Shown piece by piece: positions 34,272 through 43,661 of a stretch of DNA of 64,000 nt. The notes beneath the pieces are model-generated. The model saw nothing but the letters and a program-made list of their open reading frames with translations, did not search any database and had not been told where the DNA came from. Each line of letters begins with the position of its first letter. Within the stretch, counting starts at the first letter, position 1. The DNA comes from Sediminibacterium sp. (GTDB lineage: Bacteria; Bacteroidota; Bacteroidia; B-17B0; Aurantibacillaceae): contig JASGCO010000009.1 of assembly GCA_030054095.1 (NCBI GenBank), forward strand, positions 1 to 64,000, written 5' to 3'. The position numbers were made by a program, and so were the translations under genes.

Positions 34272-36998
34272 TTATTTATTTACAAGTTCTTTCTGGAAGA
34301 CTGCATTCATGATCTCTTCGCTCTCGGCATTATGGCGCTTACTGAAGCCGGTAGCCGGGCTAGCCGCTTCATCACGACCAATGTAACGCAGGTCGAGCTT
34401 ACGTAACTGATAATCTACAAATCGCCACGCGCCCATGTTTTCACTTTCTTCCTGTATCCATACGTATTCCTTCACATTTGGATAGGCTTTTAAAACCGTA
34501 TCCAGTTGCTTATGCGGGAAAGGATACAACTGTTCCAGACGTATAAAGGCGATATCGCTAACTCCTTCCTTTTCGCGCTGTTCAACCAGTTCGTAATAAA
34601 TTTTACCACTACACAACGCCAATCGTGTTATGTTTTTAGGATTATTCACTGTATCATCAAGCACTTCATTAAAGCCGCCTTTCGTAAAATCCTCTAGTTT
34701 GCTAACGCAACTTGGGTAACGCAATAATTTTTTAGGAGTAAAACAAATTAATGGCTTTCTGAAATCGCGTTTTAACTGACGACGCAATACATGGAATTGT
34801 TGTGCCGGTGTGGAGGCGTTTACAATCTGCATGTTGTTTTCGGCACACATCTGTAAAAAGCGTTCTAGGCGGGCACTAGAATGTTCCGGGCCCTGACCTT
34901 CGTAACCATGTGGCAATAATACAACCAGACCATTCATACGGCGCCATTTGTACTCTGACGATGACAAATACTGGTCTATGATGATCTGAGCTCCGTTAAA
35001 GAAATCACCAAACTGAGCTTCCCAAATGGTTAACGCGTTTGGTGAAGCATAAGCGTAACCGTACTCAAATCCTAATACACCATACTCGCTTAAAAGTGAA
35101 TTGTAAATATCCAGTTTTTCAGGGGCACCAATATTATTAAGAGGGATATACTCCTCTTCACTATCTTCTACTTTAACTACCGCGTGACGGTGAGAGAAAG
35201 TTCCCCGCTCTACATCCTGGCCACTGAACCGCACCTGATGGCCTTCAGTCATTAAAGAAGCATACGCCATCAGTTCACCCATGGCCCAATCATAAGTATC
35301 ATTGGCAATCATGGTTTGACGGTCCTTAAACAATTTTTCTATCTTGTTAAAGAATTTTTTATCTGTCGGAAGCTGGGTGGTTTTTTTAGCAAGATCCAGA
35401 AATAATTCCTTTGAGATGGCTGTAGTTACCGATTTATCGAAGGCATCTTTGTCTGCCATCTTAACACCTTGCCATGGCCCCTGAAGGAAGGATGTTACTT
35501 TAGCTTTCTCTACTTTTTTAGCTTCATCCAGATTCTGTTCCAGATTATCCTTAAATGTTTTTTCAGCTGCTCTTATTTCGGCTTCTGTAAACGTATTTTC
35601 GGCAATCAGCTTTTTAGCATAAATATCTTTTGAATTTGGATGCGCCGCTATTTGCTTGTACAATAAAGGCTGGGTAAACCGTGGTTCATCTCCTTCATTG
35701 TGTCCATACTTGCGGTAACATAATACATCTATAAAAACATCCTTACGGAATATCTGACGGAACTCCATAGCCATTTTAGCTACCAGTACCAATGCTTCTA
35801 CATCATCGCCATTTACATGAAATACCGGACACTTGGTTACTTTAGCCACATCTGTACAATATGTACTGGTTCGGGCATCACGGTAATTGGTGGTAAACCC
35901 AACCTGATTATTAATTACAATGTGTACTGTACCGCCCACTTTGTAACCATCTAAATGGCTCATCTGAACCACTTCATATACAATTCCCTGACCTGCAATG
36001 GCAGCGTCGCCATGAACAATAATAGGACAAGCCTTGGTATTATCCCCCTTATGGCGGTGATCAATTTTAGCACGGGTAATCCCCTGAACCACCGGTGCAA
36101 CAGTTTCGAGATGAGACGGATTTGGCGTTAACGAAATATGCACCTGTTTACCAGAGTCGCTGATCACATCAGAGCTATAGCCCATGTGATACTTCACATC
36201 ACCATCAAACAAACTATCTTCACTAGGACGACCCTCGAACTCCGCAAAAATATCTTTGCTTGGTTTATTCATGATATTGGCCAGAACATTTAAACGGCCA
36301 CGATGCGCCATACCAATGATATAATCTTCAATTCCAAGCTTAACACCCTGTTCCATCAGCGCATTTAAAGCCGGCAGAAATGACTCGCCGCCTTCAAGCG
36401 AGAAACGTTTTTGTCCTACGAATTTAGTAGCCAGAAAATTTTCGAAAGTATAGGCTTCTATCAGTTTATTAAGGATTGTCTTCTTTTCTTCTTTAGAGAA
36501 ATTAGGAATGTTCTGGGTTTTTTCCATCCGTTCCTGCAACCAGGTAACTACTTCAGGGTTGCGGATAAACATATACTCTACACCTATGCTCTGGCAATAG
36601 GTTTTCTCAAGATGAGCGATAATGTCCCGTAGTTTTGCCGGACCCATTTCAATTTCGGTTCCTGCCTGAAATACGGTATCCAAATCCTTTTCAGAAAGGC
36701 CAAATACTTCGAGTGATAAATTGGGTTTATATTGACGACGGGCACGAACCGGATTGGTTTTGGTAAAAAGATGTCCCCGCATCCGGTAACCTGTTATGAG
36801 GTTAATCACTTTAAATTCTTTGCTAACATTTTCTGGAATGATTCCCTTTTCAGAACTGTAATCGGCTTTAGCAAACTCAAACCCTTTAAAAAAATCCTGC
36901 CAGGTTTTATCCACACTTGTATTATCTTTTTGATACTGCAGGAAAAGCTCCTCAATCGCGTTCACATCACTGTTGCCGAGGTACGAAAATTTATCCAT
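34272..36998 (-). CDS. odhA: 2-oxoglutarate dehydrogenase E1 component
   Basis: 908 residues, near the usual size. Signatures include the N-terminal E2-binding segment ([18 protein letters not shown]), [23 protein letters not shown], the thiamine-diphosphate site with [10 protein letters not shown], and the C-terminal transketolase-like half ([20 protein letters not shown]). It decarboxylates 2-oxoglutarate and passes the succinyl group to E2. Start ATG 36998; a candidate -7 box lies 22 bases upstream. Confidence 0.96.
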   Translation of the reverse strand: MDKFSYLGNSDVNAIEELFLQYQKDNTSVDKTWQDFFKGFEFAKADYSSEKGIIPENVSKEFKVINLITGYRMRGHLFTKTNPVRARRQYKPNLSLEVFGLSEKDLDTVFQAGTEIEMGPAKLRDIIAHLEKTYCQSIGVEYMFIRNPEVVTWLQERMEKTQNIPNFSKEEKKTILNKLIEAYTFENFLATKFVGQKRFSLEGGESFLPALNALMEQGVKLGIEDYIIGMAHRGRLNVLANIMNKPSKDIFAEFEGRPSEDSLFDGDVKYHMGYSSDVISDSGKQVHISLTPNPSHLETVAPVVQGITRAKIDHRHKGDNTKACPIIVHGDAAIAGQGIVYEVVQMSHLDGYKVGGTVHIVINNQVGFTTNYRDARTSTYCTDVAKVTKCPVFHVNGDDVEALVLVAKMAMEFRQIFRKDVFIDVLCYRKYGHNEGDEPRFTQPLLYKQIAAHPNSKDIYAKKLIAENTFTEAEIRAAEKTFKDNLEQNLDEAKKVEKAKVTSFLQGPWQGVKMADKDAFDKSVTTAISKELFLDLAKKTTQLPTDKKFFNKIEKLFKDRQTMIANDTYDWAMGELMAYASLMTEGHQVRFSGQDVERGTFSHRHAVVKVEDSEEEYIPLNNIGAPEKLDIYNSLLSEYGVLGFEYGYAYASPNALTIWEAQFGDFFNGAQIIIDQYLSSSEYKWRRMNGLVVLLPHGYEGQGPEHSSARLERFLQMCAENNMQIVNASTPAQQFHVLRRQLKRDFRKPLICFTPKKLLRYPSCVSKLEDFTKGGFNEVLDDTVNNPKNITRLALCSGKIYYELVEQREKEGVSDIAFIRLEQLYPFPHKQLDTVLKAYPNVKEYVWIQEESENMGAWRFVDYQLRKLDLRYIGRDEAASPATGFSKRHNAESEEIMNAVFQKELVNK

Positions 36999-37020
36999 AA
37001 TACTTTTTTAGAATGACCCG

Positions 37021-37028
37021 CAAATTTA
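37021..37028 (-). promoter_or_regulatory. -7 box of odhA
   Basis: On the minus strand the sequence reads TAAATTTG, a perfect TAnnTTTG box, 22 bases before the odhA ATG. The remainder of the 294-base spacer up to 37292 is AT-rich with no gene and no clear immunity gene for the toxin ending at 37293. Confidence 0.55.
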
Positions 37029-37292
37029 CGAAAATAATTGCAAAAGACCGTTTCCTTAAGTATTATAAGCGCTTATTAATCAACCATTTATATCCTAGCA
37101 AGTATTTTTTTAACCACAAAAACATAAGGATAATGAGTCAACTTAAACTACTATCTCTTGAATTTCATTCTATGTATAAATACCCCATCCTGCTATTTTA
37201 ACACCAGAAATGCAATCTTTTATTTAAAAACAGTAACACGAAAACCGCTGAGATTCATTTTCCAGATAATTATCACTACAAAGAGCAGGTTA

Positions 37293-38123
37293 TTACCTAT
37301 AGGTTATCCCATAAAATAACGACCACTCTCCTGCACCTCCTGTATGCACAAATGTATTTCCGGCCAATTTAGTATCGTGAAGATCTCTCAGCACCAATTG
37401 CATTTGTCCTTGTCCAGTAAGCGGATCAAAATCCGCGTGATGCCAAACGTATTTCTTCTCAATAGCTTTAATAGTAGCGGAATCGGTAATGCCCATTGCC
37501 TCATAAGCTATCTGGAAATCTAAATCCCTTACTCCTGTTAATTGTATTTTCGTTATGCCATCTGAACCATTATAAATAATATCTTTTCCATTGTATGTTT
37601 GATTTGCTAATGAAGCGTAATCAGGCGCTAACCCACTACTATTAGCCGGAACAGTGACTTTTCCGGCAGACGTTTGGACACTTTGGGGCGTATATCTAGG
37701 GCCCGAAACTCCCGCCAGTAACTTTTGATGCCTATTCGCTTTCTCTACGCTCGTTAGATTATCAATAGTGATAAACGCTTCTAGTTCCTCTGCATTCTGA
37801 ACACGTAATACTAACTCGTCGTAATTCTTACTAAACAGATTTATTACACCCGACTGGTTTTTAGGATCATCTATCTTATACAATCTGAAATCCAGATAAT
37901 ACCGCTCTCTCAACAATACTTTTGATTCAGTAGTCAGGCTAACACTTTTCAAAATACCTTCAAGTAAAGCATGAAAACTTGTACCAGAATTCATACGAGT
38001 AAAAGCGTTTACTACGTTTTCGTCAGAATACAAGACCGGATAATTCAGAAAGAACAATCCCTTTTGACCACTTGAATTCATAAAACGCCAACAACCCAGT
38101 AAATTCTTTAATGTACTTCCCAT
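37293..38123 (-). CDS. Predicted nuclease effector with C-terminal WHH (HNH/EndoVII) toxin domain
   Basis: 276 residues. The last 90 match the WHH nuclease type of polymorphic toxins: a lead-in strand KIQLTGVRDLDFQIAYEAMG (193-212), then WHH at 227-229, QMQLV (240-244), DLHD (247-250) and HTGG (260-263). These positions correspond to the treble-clef HNH/EndoVII metal site. Residues 1-140 are an unrecognised, non-secreted N-terminal domain; 140-175 is a Pro/Ser/Gly linker. Stop-to-start spacing from the upstream gene is 12 bases, so it ends a three-gene operon. No immunity gene is evident downstream. The nuclease call is by motif; cargo status is inference. Confidence 0.75.
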   Translation of the reverse strand: MGSTLKNLLGCWRFMNSSGQKGLFFLNYPVLYSDENVVNAFTRMNSGTSFHALLEGILKSVSLTTESKVLLRERYYLDFRLYKIDDPKNQSGVINLFSKNYDELVLRVQNAEELEAFITIDNLTSVEKANRHQKLLAGVSGPRYTPQSVQTSAGKVTVPANSSGLAPDYASLANQTYNGKDIIYNGSDGITKIQLTGVRDLDFQIAYEAMGITDSATIKAIEKKYVWHHADFDPLTGQGQMQLVLRDLHDTKLAGNTFVHTGGAGEWSLFYGITYR

Positions 38124-38135
38124 TTTCTCATGATA

Positions 38136-39953
38136 TTATGATTTTGAAACGTAACATAAACTGCACTCAAAATTTCCGCCAGTTTCGGCAGCCTTAACAA
38201 AATAATAACCTGCCTCTTGTAACTTTGACAACTGACTATCTGAAATACCAAAAAATTCTTTAATCTTACTTATAAACTCTACCCCCAGCTTCGCCGCATC
38301 CTCCAGTAGTTTAAAGAAATCATCAATCCATTTCAGTATGGTTTCCTTACCGCTCTTAAGCATTTCAATAAAATACTTCATACTATTAAATACAGCCTCA
38401 ATGCTGAACTCTACAGCGCCTTTGGTGATCTTCGTGATAAATCCCGTAATTACAGACAAGGTTTTTTCACTCGCCGTTCCAAATTTTTTCAGAAGATCTG
38501 CTACTGCTTTGGTGCCACCGGTGAAATACGCGTCAATTATCAACTCTACCACAAATCCTCCCACATTACCCAGAAAATAAGCCACTTGTTCAACAGATAC
38601 AGACTGCGTTAACGCATACAAATTAAAATTCTGAAGTTTTTCCATTAGTTTCCAAAACACAGACTGAACCAAATCCAGAATATCCGTATCCATTACGGTT
38701 TGGATAAACTCATCCGCCATTTCCAAAGCCTGCGGGATCAGCGTTTGCGCGTTAGCCACCGCACTGCCGGCCATCTCGATCGCTTTAAACAAGTACCCTA
38801 CAAGATCTATCAATCCCAACACAATTTCGACAATACCGTTCCATAAGCCGCAATAAAAGGCATTGCACATGTTCAGCCACTTATCACCAAACGCAAAGAA
38901 AAAATCCAACATCGCCTCTAATCCGTTTAATAACACTGAAGAACTACTCTCCGCAAAGCCCAAAACCCGTTCAAAAAACTGCGTTAACTGATCGGAGCCG
39001 ATGTATTCTTCAACAGACGGATTAGTGAGCATACTCATCTTTGAACGGAGTAATTCTATTTGTCCTTTGATTCCCGCTTCTACACCTGATTTTGCAGTTG
39101 AAATGGCTTCTGCGCCCAGTTCAAGCAGGGTGCTGATATTTCCAAATAAAACCGGCTTAAAATTTTCATCTTCTTTACCACTGGCATACGGATTCCAGGA
39201 TGCCTCGCTAAACTCAATGGTTTCGCGGGCCGTTTTGCTAATCCATAACAGCGCCTCAGCCAATATACCAGACAAAGGACCAAGTAATACAACCTGGATG
39301 TTCAACGCCTGATAAAGTGCTATAATCAATGTCATTTCCGGGTTCTCAATTTCTCCTTTGGTAATCAGTTGTTGTAAATCATCTGATGTAAAATCAAGCG
39401 GATAGGTTGCTCCGTTTGAACTATAAGTTGTATAGCGCGTAATAAAAGCATCCTTGGTTTCAATAGTCGCGATCTGCTGCTTTTTTAAATCCGTTTGCAA
39501 TGCCGAACCAATTTTAATGTAAGCTTTTCTGTCGCTAAACAAATCGGTACTGTTATCTTCCAGAAAAAAACAAACATCGTTATCATCGGGCTGCATCTTA
39601 TCGTAGGCCTCTTTTAAATACGAAGCGTCTTTCGATACCAGTATTTTTACATCGTAGCGAAATAAAACTGTATCCTCTTCATCCAGATTTCCATCCGCGT
39701 CTTTATCAAGAAACGCTATCATCTCCTGAATAAAATTAAACGACACGTTATTTTCCGCCACTACTTCTCCTAATTGAGTCGGATACACATCTGCGCTACC
39801 CAAATACGCGCTTTTAGTATCGGTAAGGTTCATTTTGAATGGGCCTTCTGTAAGAGGGCTGGTGTTCCGGTTCAATCCCATCCCTTCCGCAAAGCCCGGA
39901 AAGGAAGGCCTCTCCGGGAAACGGCTTTCGTCATCTATGCTTGCAAATACCAT
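38136..39953 (-). CDS. Large helical protein of unknown function with EF-hand-like loop
   Basis: 605 residues, no signal peptide. Residues 83-94 (DKDADGNLDEED) are a perfect EF-hand-type calcium loop. After about 200 the protein is a chain of long amphipathic or hydrophobic helices, with notably apolar stretches at about 216-245 (VVLLGPLSGILAEALLWI), 365-395 (NGIVEIVLGLIDLVGYLF) and 465-490 (YFLGNVGGFVVELIIDAYF). Such Gly/Ala/hydrophobic helices resemble the pore or translocation regions before toxin tips. The C-terminus ends with two cysteines (FECSLC). Its ATG overlaps the stop of the 1145-residue gene (TAATG). Function unknown. Confidence 0.6.
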   Translation of the reverse strand: MVFASIDDESRFPERPSFPGFAEGMGLNRNTSPLTEGPFKMNLTDTKSAYLGSADVYPTQLGEVVAENNVSFNFIQEMIAFLDKDADGNLDEEDTVLFRYDVKILVSKDASYLKEAYDKMQPDDNDVCFFLEDNSTDLFSDRKAYIKIGSALQTDLKKQQIATIETKDAFITRYTTYSSNGATYPLDFTSDDLQQLITKGEIENPEMTLIIALYQALNIQVVLLGPLSGILAEALLWISKTARETIEFSEASWNPYASGKEDENFKPVLFGNISTLLELGAEAISTAKSGVEAGIKGQIELLRSKMSMLTNPSVEEYIGSDQLTQFFERVLGFAESSSSVLLNGLEAMLDFFFAFGDKWLNMCNAFYCGLWNGIVEIVLGLIDLVGYLFKAIEMAGSAVANAQTLIPQALEMADEFIQTVMDTDILDLVQSVFWKLMEKLQNFNLYALTQSVSVEQVAYFLGNVGGFVVELIIDAYFTGGTKAVADLLKKFGTASEKTLSVITGFITKITKGAVEFSIEAVFNSMKYFIEMLKSGKETILKWIDDFFKLLEDAAKLGVEFISKIKEFFGISDSQLSKLQEAGYYFVKAAETGGNFECSLCYVSKS

Positions 39954-42900
39954 TACGCTGTAGTTGTAGTGGTTTCACTCGTGCCTAAAATGGTGGTTGA
40001 TCCGCGCAAAAGCGTATCTGTTACGCCATCATCCACTTTTTCGCAACACGGTAATCCCTCGTCTTCGAGGTAAACCGAGCTACCCTGTACAATGGTTAAT
40101 GTAGTTGGCACACGTGTCTCCCATTCCTTTTCCACATGTCCTTCAATCTCCATGACTTCCTCTTCGATAGACACATATAAATCATCATCCGTATCTACTA
40201 CCAAACCTCCGCCATTCCAGATATCGCCGGTTTCCATATAGTAGGTGATGGCGCGACCAAAACCCTTACGCGCAGGAACCACAATGCGCGCCATACCACT
40301 CTGGAGGAAAGAGAGAAATGTATCATCGCCCCCTGTGGTGGCTGCACAGAGTTCTGCCCATTTACACTTATCAGCCCAGTAATACGGATAAAACACATAG
40401 CTCATTAGTTCCCAGTCAAACGCCTGTTCAAAGAATTTAACGTTTGATGAATACGTCAACCAATCTTCTGTTTGATTGATTTGTTCGGGTTTCTGACTTT
40501 CATCTTCACAAGATCCTGAACCTGTGGTATAAAATCCCTGCCCCATTTCAAAGTTGCCGAAAGGTTTGGCAAAGAGTTCGATAGAAAGTCGCTTTAATTC
40601 CCGCTTTTCAATTTGCCGGCACTGATCCGAGCTAAGACTGGCTTGTTCCGTTTCTGCCTGAGCCGCTTCCGCCTCTACAGCAGCGGCCTCCACTTCTGTT
40701 TCATAAGTAGTTTGCATATCGTTATAGGCATCCAGCAGCGCATTGTAAACCGAACGTTGCCAGTTTTCGCGTTCTTCATCACTTAATTGTAAATCTATTT
40801 TTAGCGTAACTGCAAAATCATAAACGTTCTTTATGTTAACAGATACATCCACACTGTTTTTAGTTCCTTCAAGTGTTAATGTTTTACTTCCTGCTTTTGT
40901 TTTACGTTCGATCTTAAAAATTTTATCATTTGAATCGTCCAAATTATTTTTATCATACTTTATCTGCTGAGTACCAACGATCAATTTAAAGTAAGTACCA
41001 TCTTCCAATCCTTCCAGATGATACTCAAAACTATAGTCCGTTTCCGCTGCACTCACTTCATACTTCGAATAATCTTCCCTTTCTGAAAAACTAAACTCAA
41101 AATTATAACTGAGTTCTTTCGCGTCAGGGTTAGATGGAGATGAAGGATCATCGTTAGGGCCAAACGTTTTAGTTAATGTCGGTACCGTTAAAGGCAGTGG
41201 CTCTTCCACGGTTACACCGTAATAAGAGGCCAAACCGGAATAATTATCCTCATTAATATCTTCATACGACTCAATCCCTTTCGATTCAAGCGTCTCCGGT
41301 GCATCCGAAGAGGTGTCAGACGAATCAGCAGAAACCGTTGCGGAGCCACTACTTGCAGCAGCTACTTTTTCAAGCACCATGCGGTAAAAGCGTGCCGGTT
41401 CAGGAACAACAAACTCTACCATCAACCGTTTTCCATAGTTGACCAAGCGGTTAATATAAATAATGTCTATCCACCGGTAAACGCCTGTCACATGTTGTGT
41501 TCCTTCCCTGTTATCGAATCCGTGCCGGTTGTTTTCTTCGTATTCCTGCAAAATTTTAGTAGTCCGTTTTATGCTCGTTTTGGTAAGTATGCGGTCTAAT
41601 GCTTTATTCGTCACCTCCTGCGCGTAAGTGGCTGCCTGTGAATCGGATAAAGAAGACGAATCGGAAGTAGCATAATCAATATTTCCGTTGGCATTAATGC
41701 TAACTCCCATGTATTCTGCTGAAACCCCCAGAGAAGCACCCGCGCCAAAAGAACGTTCCTCTTCGAGTACTTTGGCAATTTCGGTTTGCAACTCGTAACG
41801 GTTGGTAGAAGAGGTGTCGCTCTGTTTTTCCGTTTCTGTTTCCGTGCTCTCTTCTTCTGTTGATTCGGAACTGATCAAACTCCGCGTGTGACGCTCTTTA
41901 TATTCGCGCGCCAATATATTTTCAATATGAGATACTTCTCCCGGAACGTAGCAACACACTTCCTGCTCTACTTTACGGTAAACGCCTACCCCAAGATTGG
42001 TAACTCCATACAAAATAGGTTCAGCAGATGGCGTATCGGGCGTTGGAGATGGAAGACCGCTACCATTGCCTCCTTTAGAAGGAGCAGGTGCCAATGTTCC
42101 GCTCCCAAACATGTTCCCCCTGTCAACAGATCCTTTATTATTAATGGCAAAAGCTGAGCCGTCGCTTAATTCAAACGAAGCATTTACTGAAAAAACACGC
42201 TCTTTTCCTTTATTTAAGGGTGTTCCTGTTTGTAATTGTAACGTAAGTCCTCCATTACCATCGTACCCTGCTTCCCTTACCTGAGTTATTTTAACCGGTC
42301 GTCCTGCCCCCATTTGAATTTCGCCGTCAACAGCACTTACAAATGCTCCCGAAGAGCCAGTATTAATTGTAAGATACACTTCTGTTTGTCCTTCAAACGT
42401 TTCTAATGTTGCAATGTAACGCATTCTCGGCACTGCTGTTTTTGCCGCTGATTTTGCTTTTTTAGGATATACTAAAGGCGCGCCTTTGCGACTAAGCGTC
42501 CGCTCAACAAGATCTAAACGTAACTGTTGCAATTGGCCTTGTTTCAAATAACCAACCGAATCTGCTGCAAGATGCGACAGAACCGTTTTATCACCCAGGA
42601 AATCGGACACCTTTACACTTCCCAGTTTCTGATGTTGCGTACGTAACTGGCGTATTTCCTTACCAATGCTTTGATACCTTTTTTGTTTATCCTTGCTGAT
42701 TACTGAACGGTGCGAATTTTTAAGAAAAGCATCATTCCGTTTTATACTCCCGGCCTTTAAAGATTCAGAAGTCATCAGGTATTTGGTTTTACTAACGCTT
42801 TTAGGAAGTACAATTTTCGTTTGTGCCAGCCGTCTCAGAAAAAGATCAATCTGTTCTTGTTCACCCGGAGCATGAGGGCGACGCGGGGTTTTTATCAGAT

Positions 42901-43390
42901 GTCTGGCAATAGTTTTATAATCTTCATTTTTAAATATATTCAGAACATAATCTGCTGTCAGCATCATAATACAAATCTGTCGTACTGCCGGTGTTTGACG
43001 TTCGAGTACCTCATAAATCAGGTTATCCCAGATCCAGATCCGTGTTTTATCATCCAACCCATTTACGTTCAGGCTTTCGGCCACTACTCCTGCTTCAACA
43101 AGATCGAACTGCCTGCGACTCAGCCATTGCGAAAAAACATACAGTCCCGGGTTTTTACGTTTAATAACATCGGGCGTTTTTGCAGCTTTAAAACGCTCTG
43201 CAGCCTCCCGTACCATGTTCCGGCTCTCTACAATAGTAGTTCCGGTATCCTTACTCAGTATTTCGCTTCGCGAAGGGTCAGGGTGTTTCAGGTAGCCATA
43301 TTTCTTCTTTTCCTCATTAATCAATTGAGGTGTTCTAACGGTTGCAAAACGAAATAAATCCGTTTTGATAGGGGTTGGTAGTTTTGACAT
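39953..43390 (-). CDS. Large mosaic protein of unknown function
   Basis: 1145 residues, cytoplasmic-type N-terminus. Helical Lys/Arg-rich part to about 320; a beta part at 320-425; a Gly/Pro/Ser linker at 430-456. Next is a block starting VEQEVCCYVPGEVSHIENIL (474-493) with an Glu/Ser/Thr low-complexity stretch (508-530), a segment with NRHGFDNREGTQH, then NYGKRLMVEFVVPEPARFY (651-669). After a beta domain and a Glu/Ala coiled coil, the end has YPYYWADKCKW (1001-1011), FLSFLQSGMARIVVPARKGF (25 residues on) and METGDIWNGG. I recall this last pattern from large uncharacterised bacterial proteins. Function unknown; it heads the operon with the WHH nuclease. Confidence 0.6.
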   Translation of the reverse strand: MSKLPTPIKTDLFRFATVRTPQLINEEKKKYGYLKHPDPSRSEILSKDTGTTIVESRNMVREAAERFKAAKTPDVIKRKNPGLYVFSQWLSRRQFDLVEAGVVAESLNVNGLDDKTRIWIWDNLIYEVLERQTPAVRQICIMMLTADYVLNIFKNEDYKTIARHLIKTPRRPHAPGEQEQIDLFLRRLAQTKIVLPKSVSKTKYLMTSESLKAGSIKRNDAFLKNSHRSVISKDKQKRYQSIGKEIRQLRTQHQKLGSVKVSDFLGDKTVLSHLAADSVGYLKQGQLQQLRLDLVERTLSRKGAPLVYPKKAKSAAKTAVPRMRYIATLETFEGQTEVYLTINTGSSGAFVSAVDGEIQMGAGRPVKITQVREAGYDGNGGLTLQLQTGTPLNKGKERVFSVNASFELSDGSAFAINNKGSVDRGNMFGSGTLAPAPSKGGNGSGLPSPTPDTPSAEPILYGVTNLGVGVYRKVEQEVCCYVPGEVSHIENILAREYKERHTRSLISSESTEEESTETETEKQSDTSSTNRYELQTEIAKVLEEERSFGAGASLGVSAEYMGVSINANGNIDYATSDSSSLSDSQAATYAQEVTNKALDRILTKTSIKRTTKILQEYEENNRHGFDNREGTQHVTGVYRWIDIIYINRLVNYGKRLMVEFVVPEPARFYRMVLEKVAAASSGSATVSADSSDTSSDAPETLESKGIESYEDINEDNYSGLASYYGVTVEEPLPLTVPTLTKTFGPNDDPSSPSNPDAKELSYNFEFSFSEREDYSKYEVSAAETDYSFEYHLEGLEDGTYFKLIVGTQQIKYDKNNLDDSNDKIFKIERKTKAGSKTLTLEGTKNSVDVSVNIKNVYDFAVTLKIDLQLSDEERENWQRSVYNALLDAYNDMQTTYETEVEAAAVEAEAAQAETEQASLSSDQCRQIEKRELKRLSIELFAKPFGNFEMGQGFYTTGSGSCEDESQKPEQINQTEDWLTYSSNVKFFEQAFDWELMSYVFYPYYWADKCKWAELCAATTGGDDTFLSFLQSGMARIVVPARKGFGRAITYYMETGDIWNGGGLVVDTDDDLYVSIEEEVMEIEGHVEKEWETRVPTTLTIVQGSSVYLEDEGLPCCEKVDDGVTDTLLRGSTTILGTSETTTTTA

Positions 43391-43484
43391 AATGGAGTGT
43401 TTTGTTAATACAATCTATAAATAAATTGATTAATTAAAAATCCACATACCTTAAAATCCGACCTTTTATAATATTATTTTTTTC

Positions 43485-43492
43485 TATATTTG
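43485..43492 (+). promoter_or_regulatory. -7 box upstream of the TPP riboswitch
   Basis: TATATTTG matches TAnnTTTG and ends 8 bases before the conserved start of the riboswitch, as expected if transcription begins just before the aptamer. Confidence 0.55.
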
Positions 43493-43500
43493 CCCCGTCT

Positions 43501-43612
43501 TTAGGGGTGCTTTTATTCTTCAAAGAACTAAAAGCTGAGATGATACCCTTCGGAAATCCGGCCAGTTGGCTATTTCCGGAAACCTGATCAGGGTAATGCC
43601 TGCGTAGGAAAA
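43501..43612 (+). ncRNA. TPP riboswitch (thi box)
   Basis: All conserved blocks of the thiamine pyrophosphate aptamer are in order: AGGGGTGC (43503-43510), a variable hairpin, GCTGAGATGATACCCTTC (43534-43551), an extended helix CGGAAAT...ATTTCCG (43551-43578), then ACCTGATCAGGGTAATGCC (43582-43600) and TGCGTAGG. It sits 50 bases before a TonB receptor ATG and should switch its expression down when thiamine pyrophosphate is plentiful. The expression platform is not obvious as a terminator, so translational control is likely. Confidence 0.95.
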
Positions 43613-43661
43613 AGTAATCAATGTGTAGCACGCCTCTTGCTACTCTGTAATTTTTAATGCC

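Noticed and set aside
37013..37201. Possible small gene or immunity gene in the spacer upstream of odhA
   Set aside because: Composition is plain AT-rich, there is no coding character, and the odhA -7 box lies inside it on the other strand.
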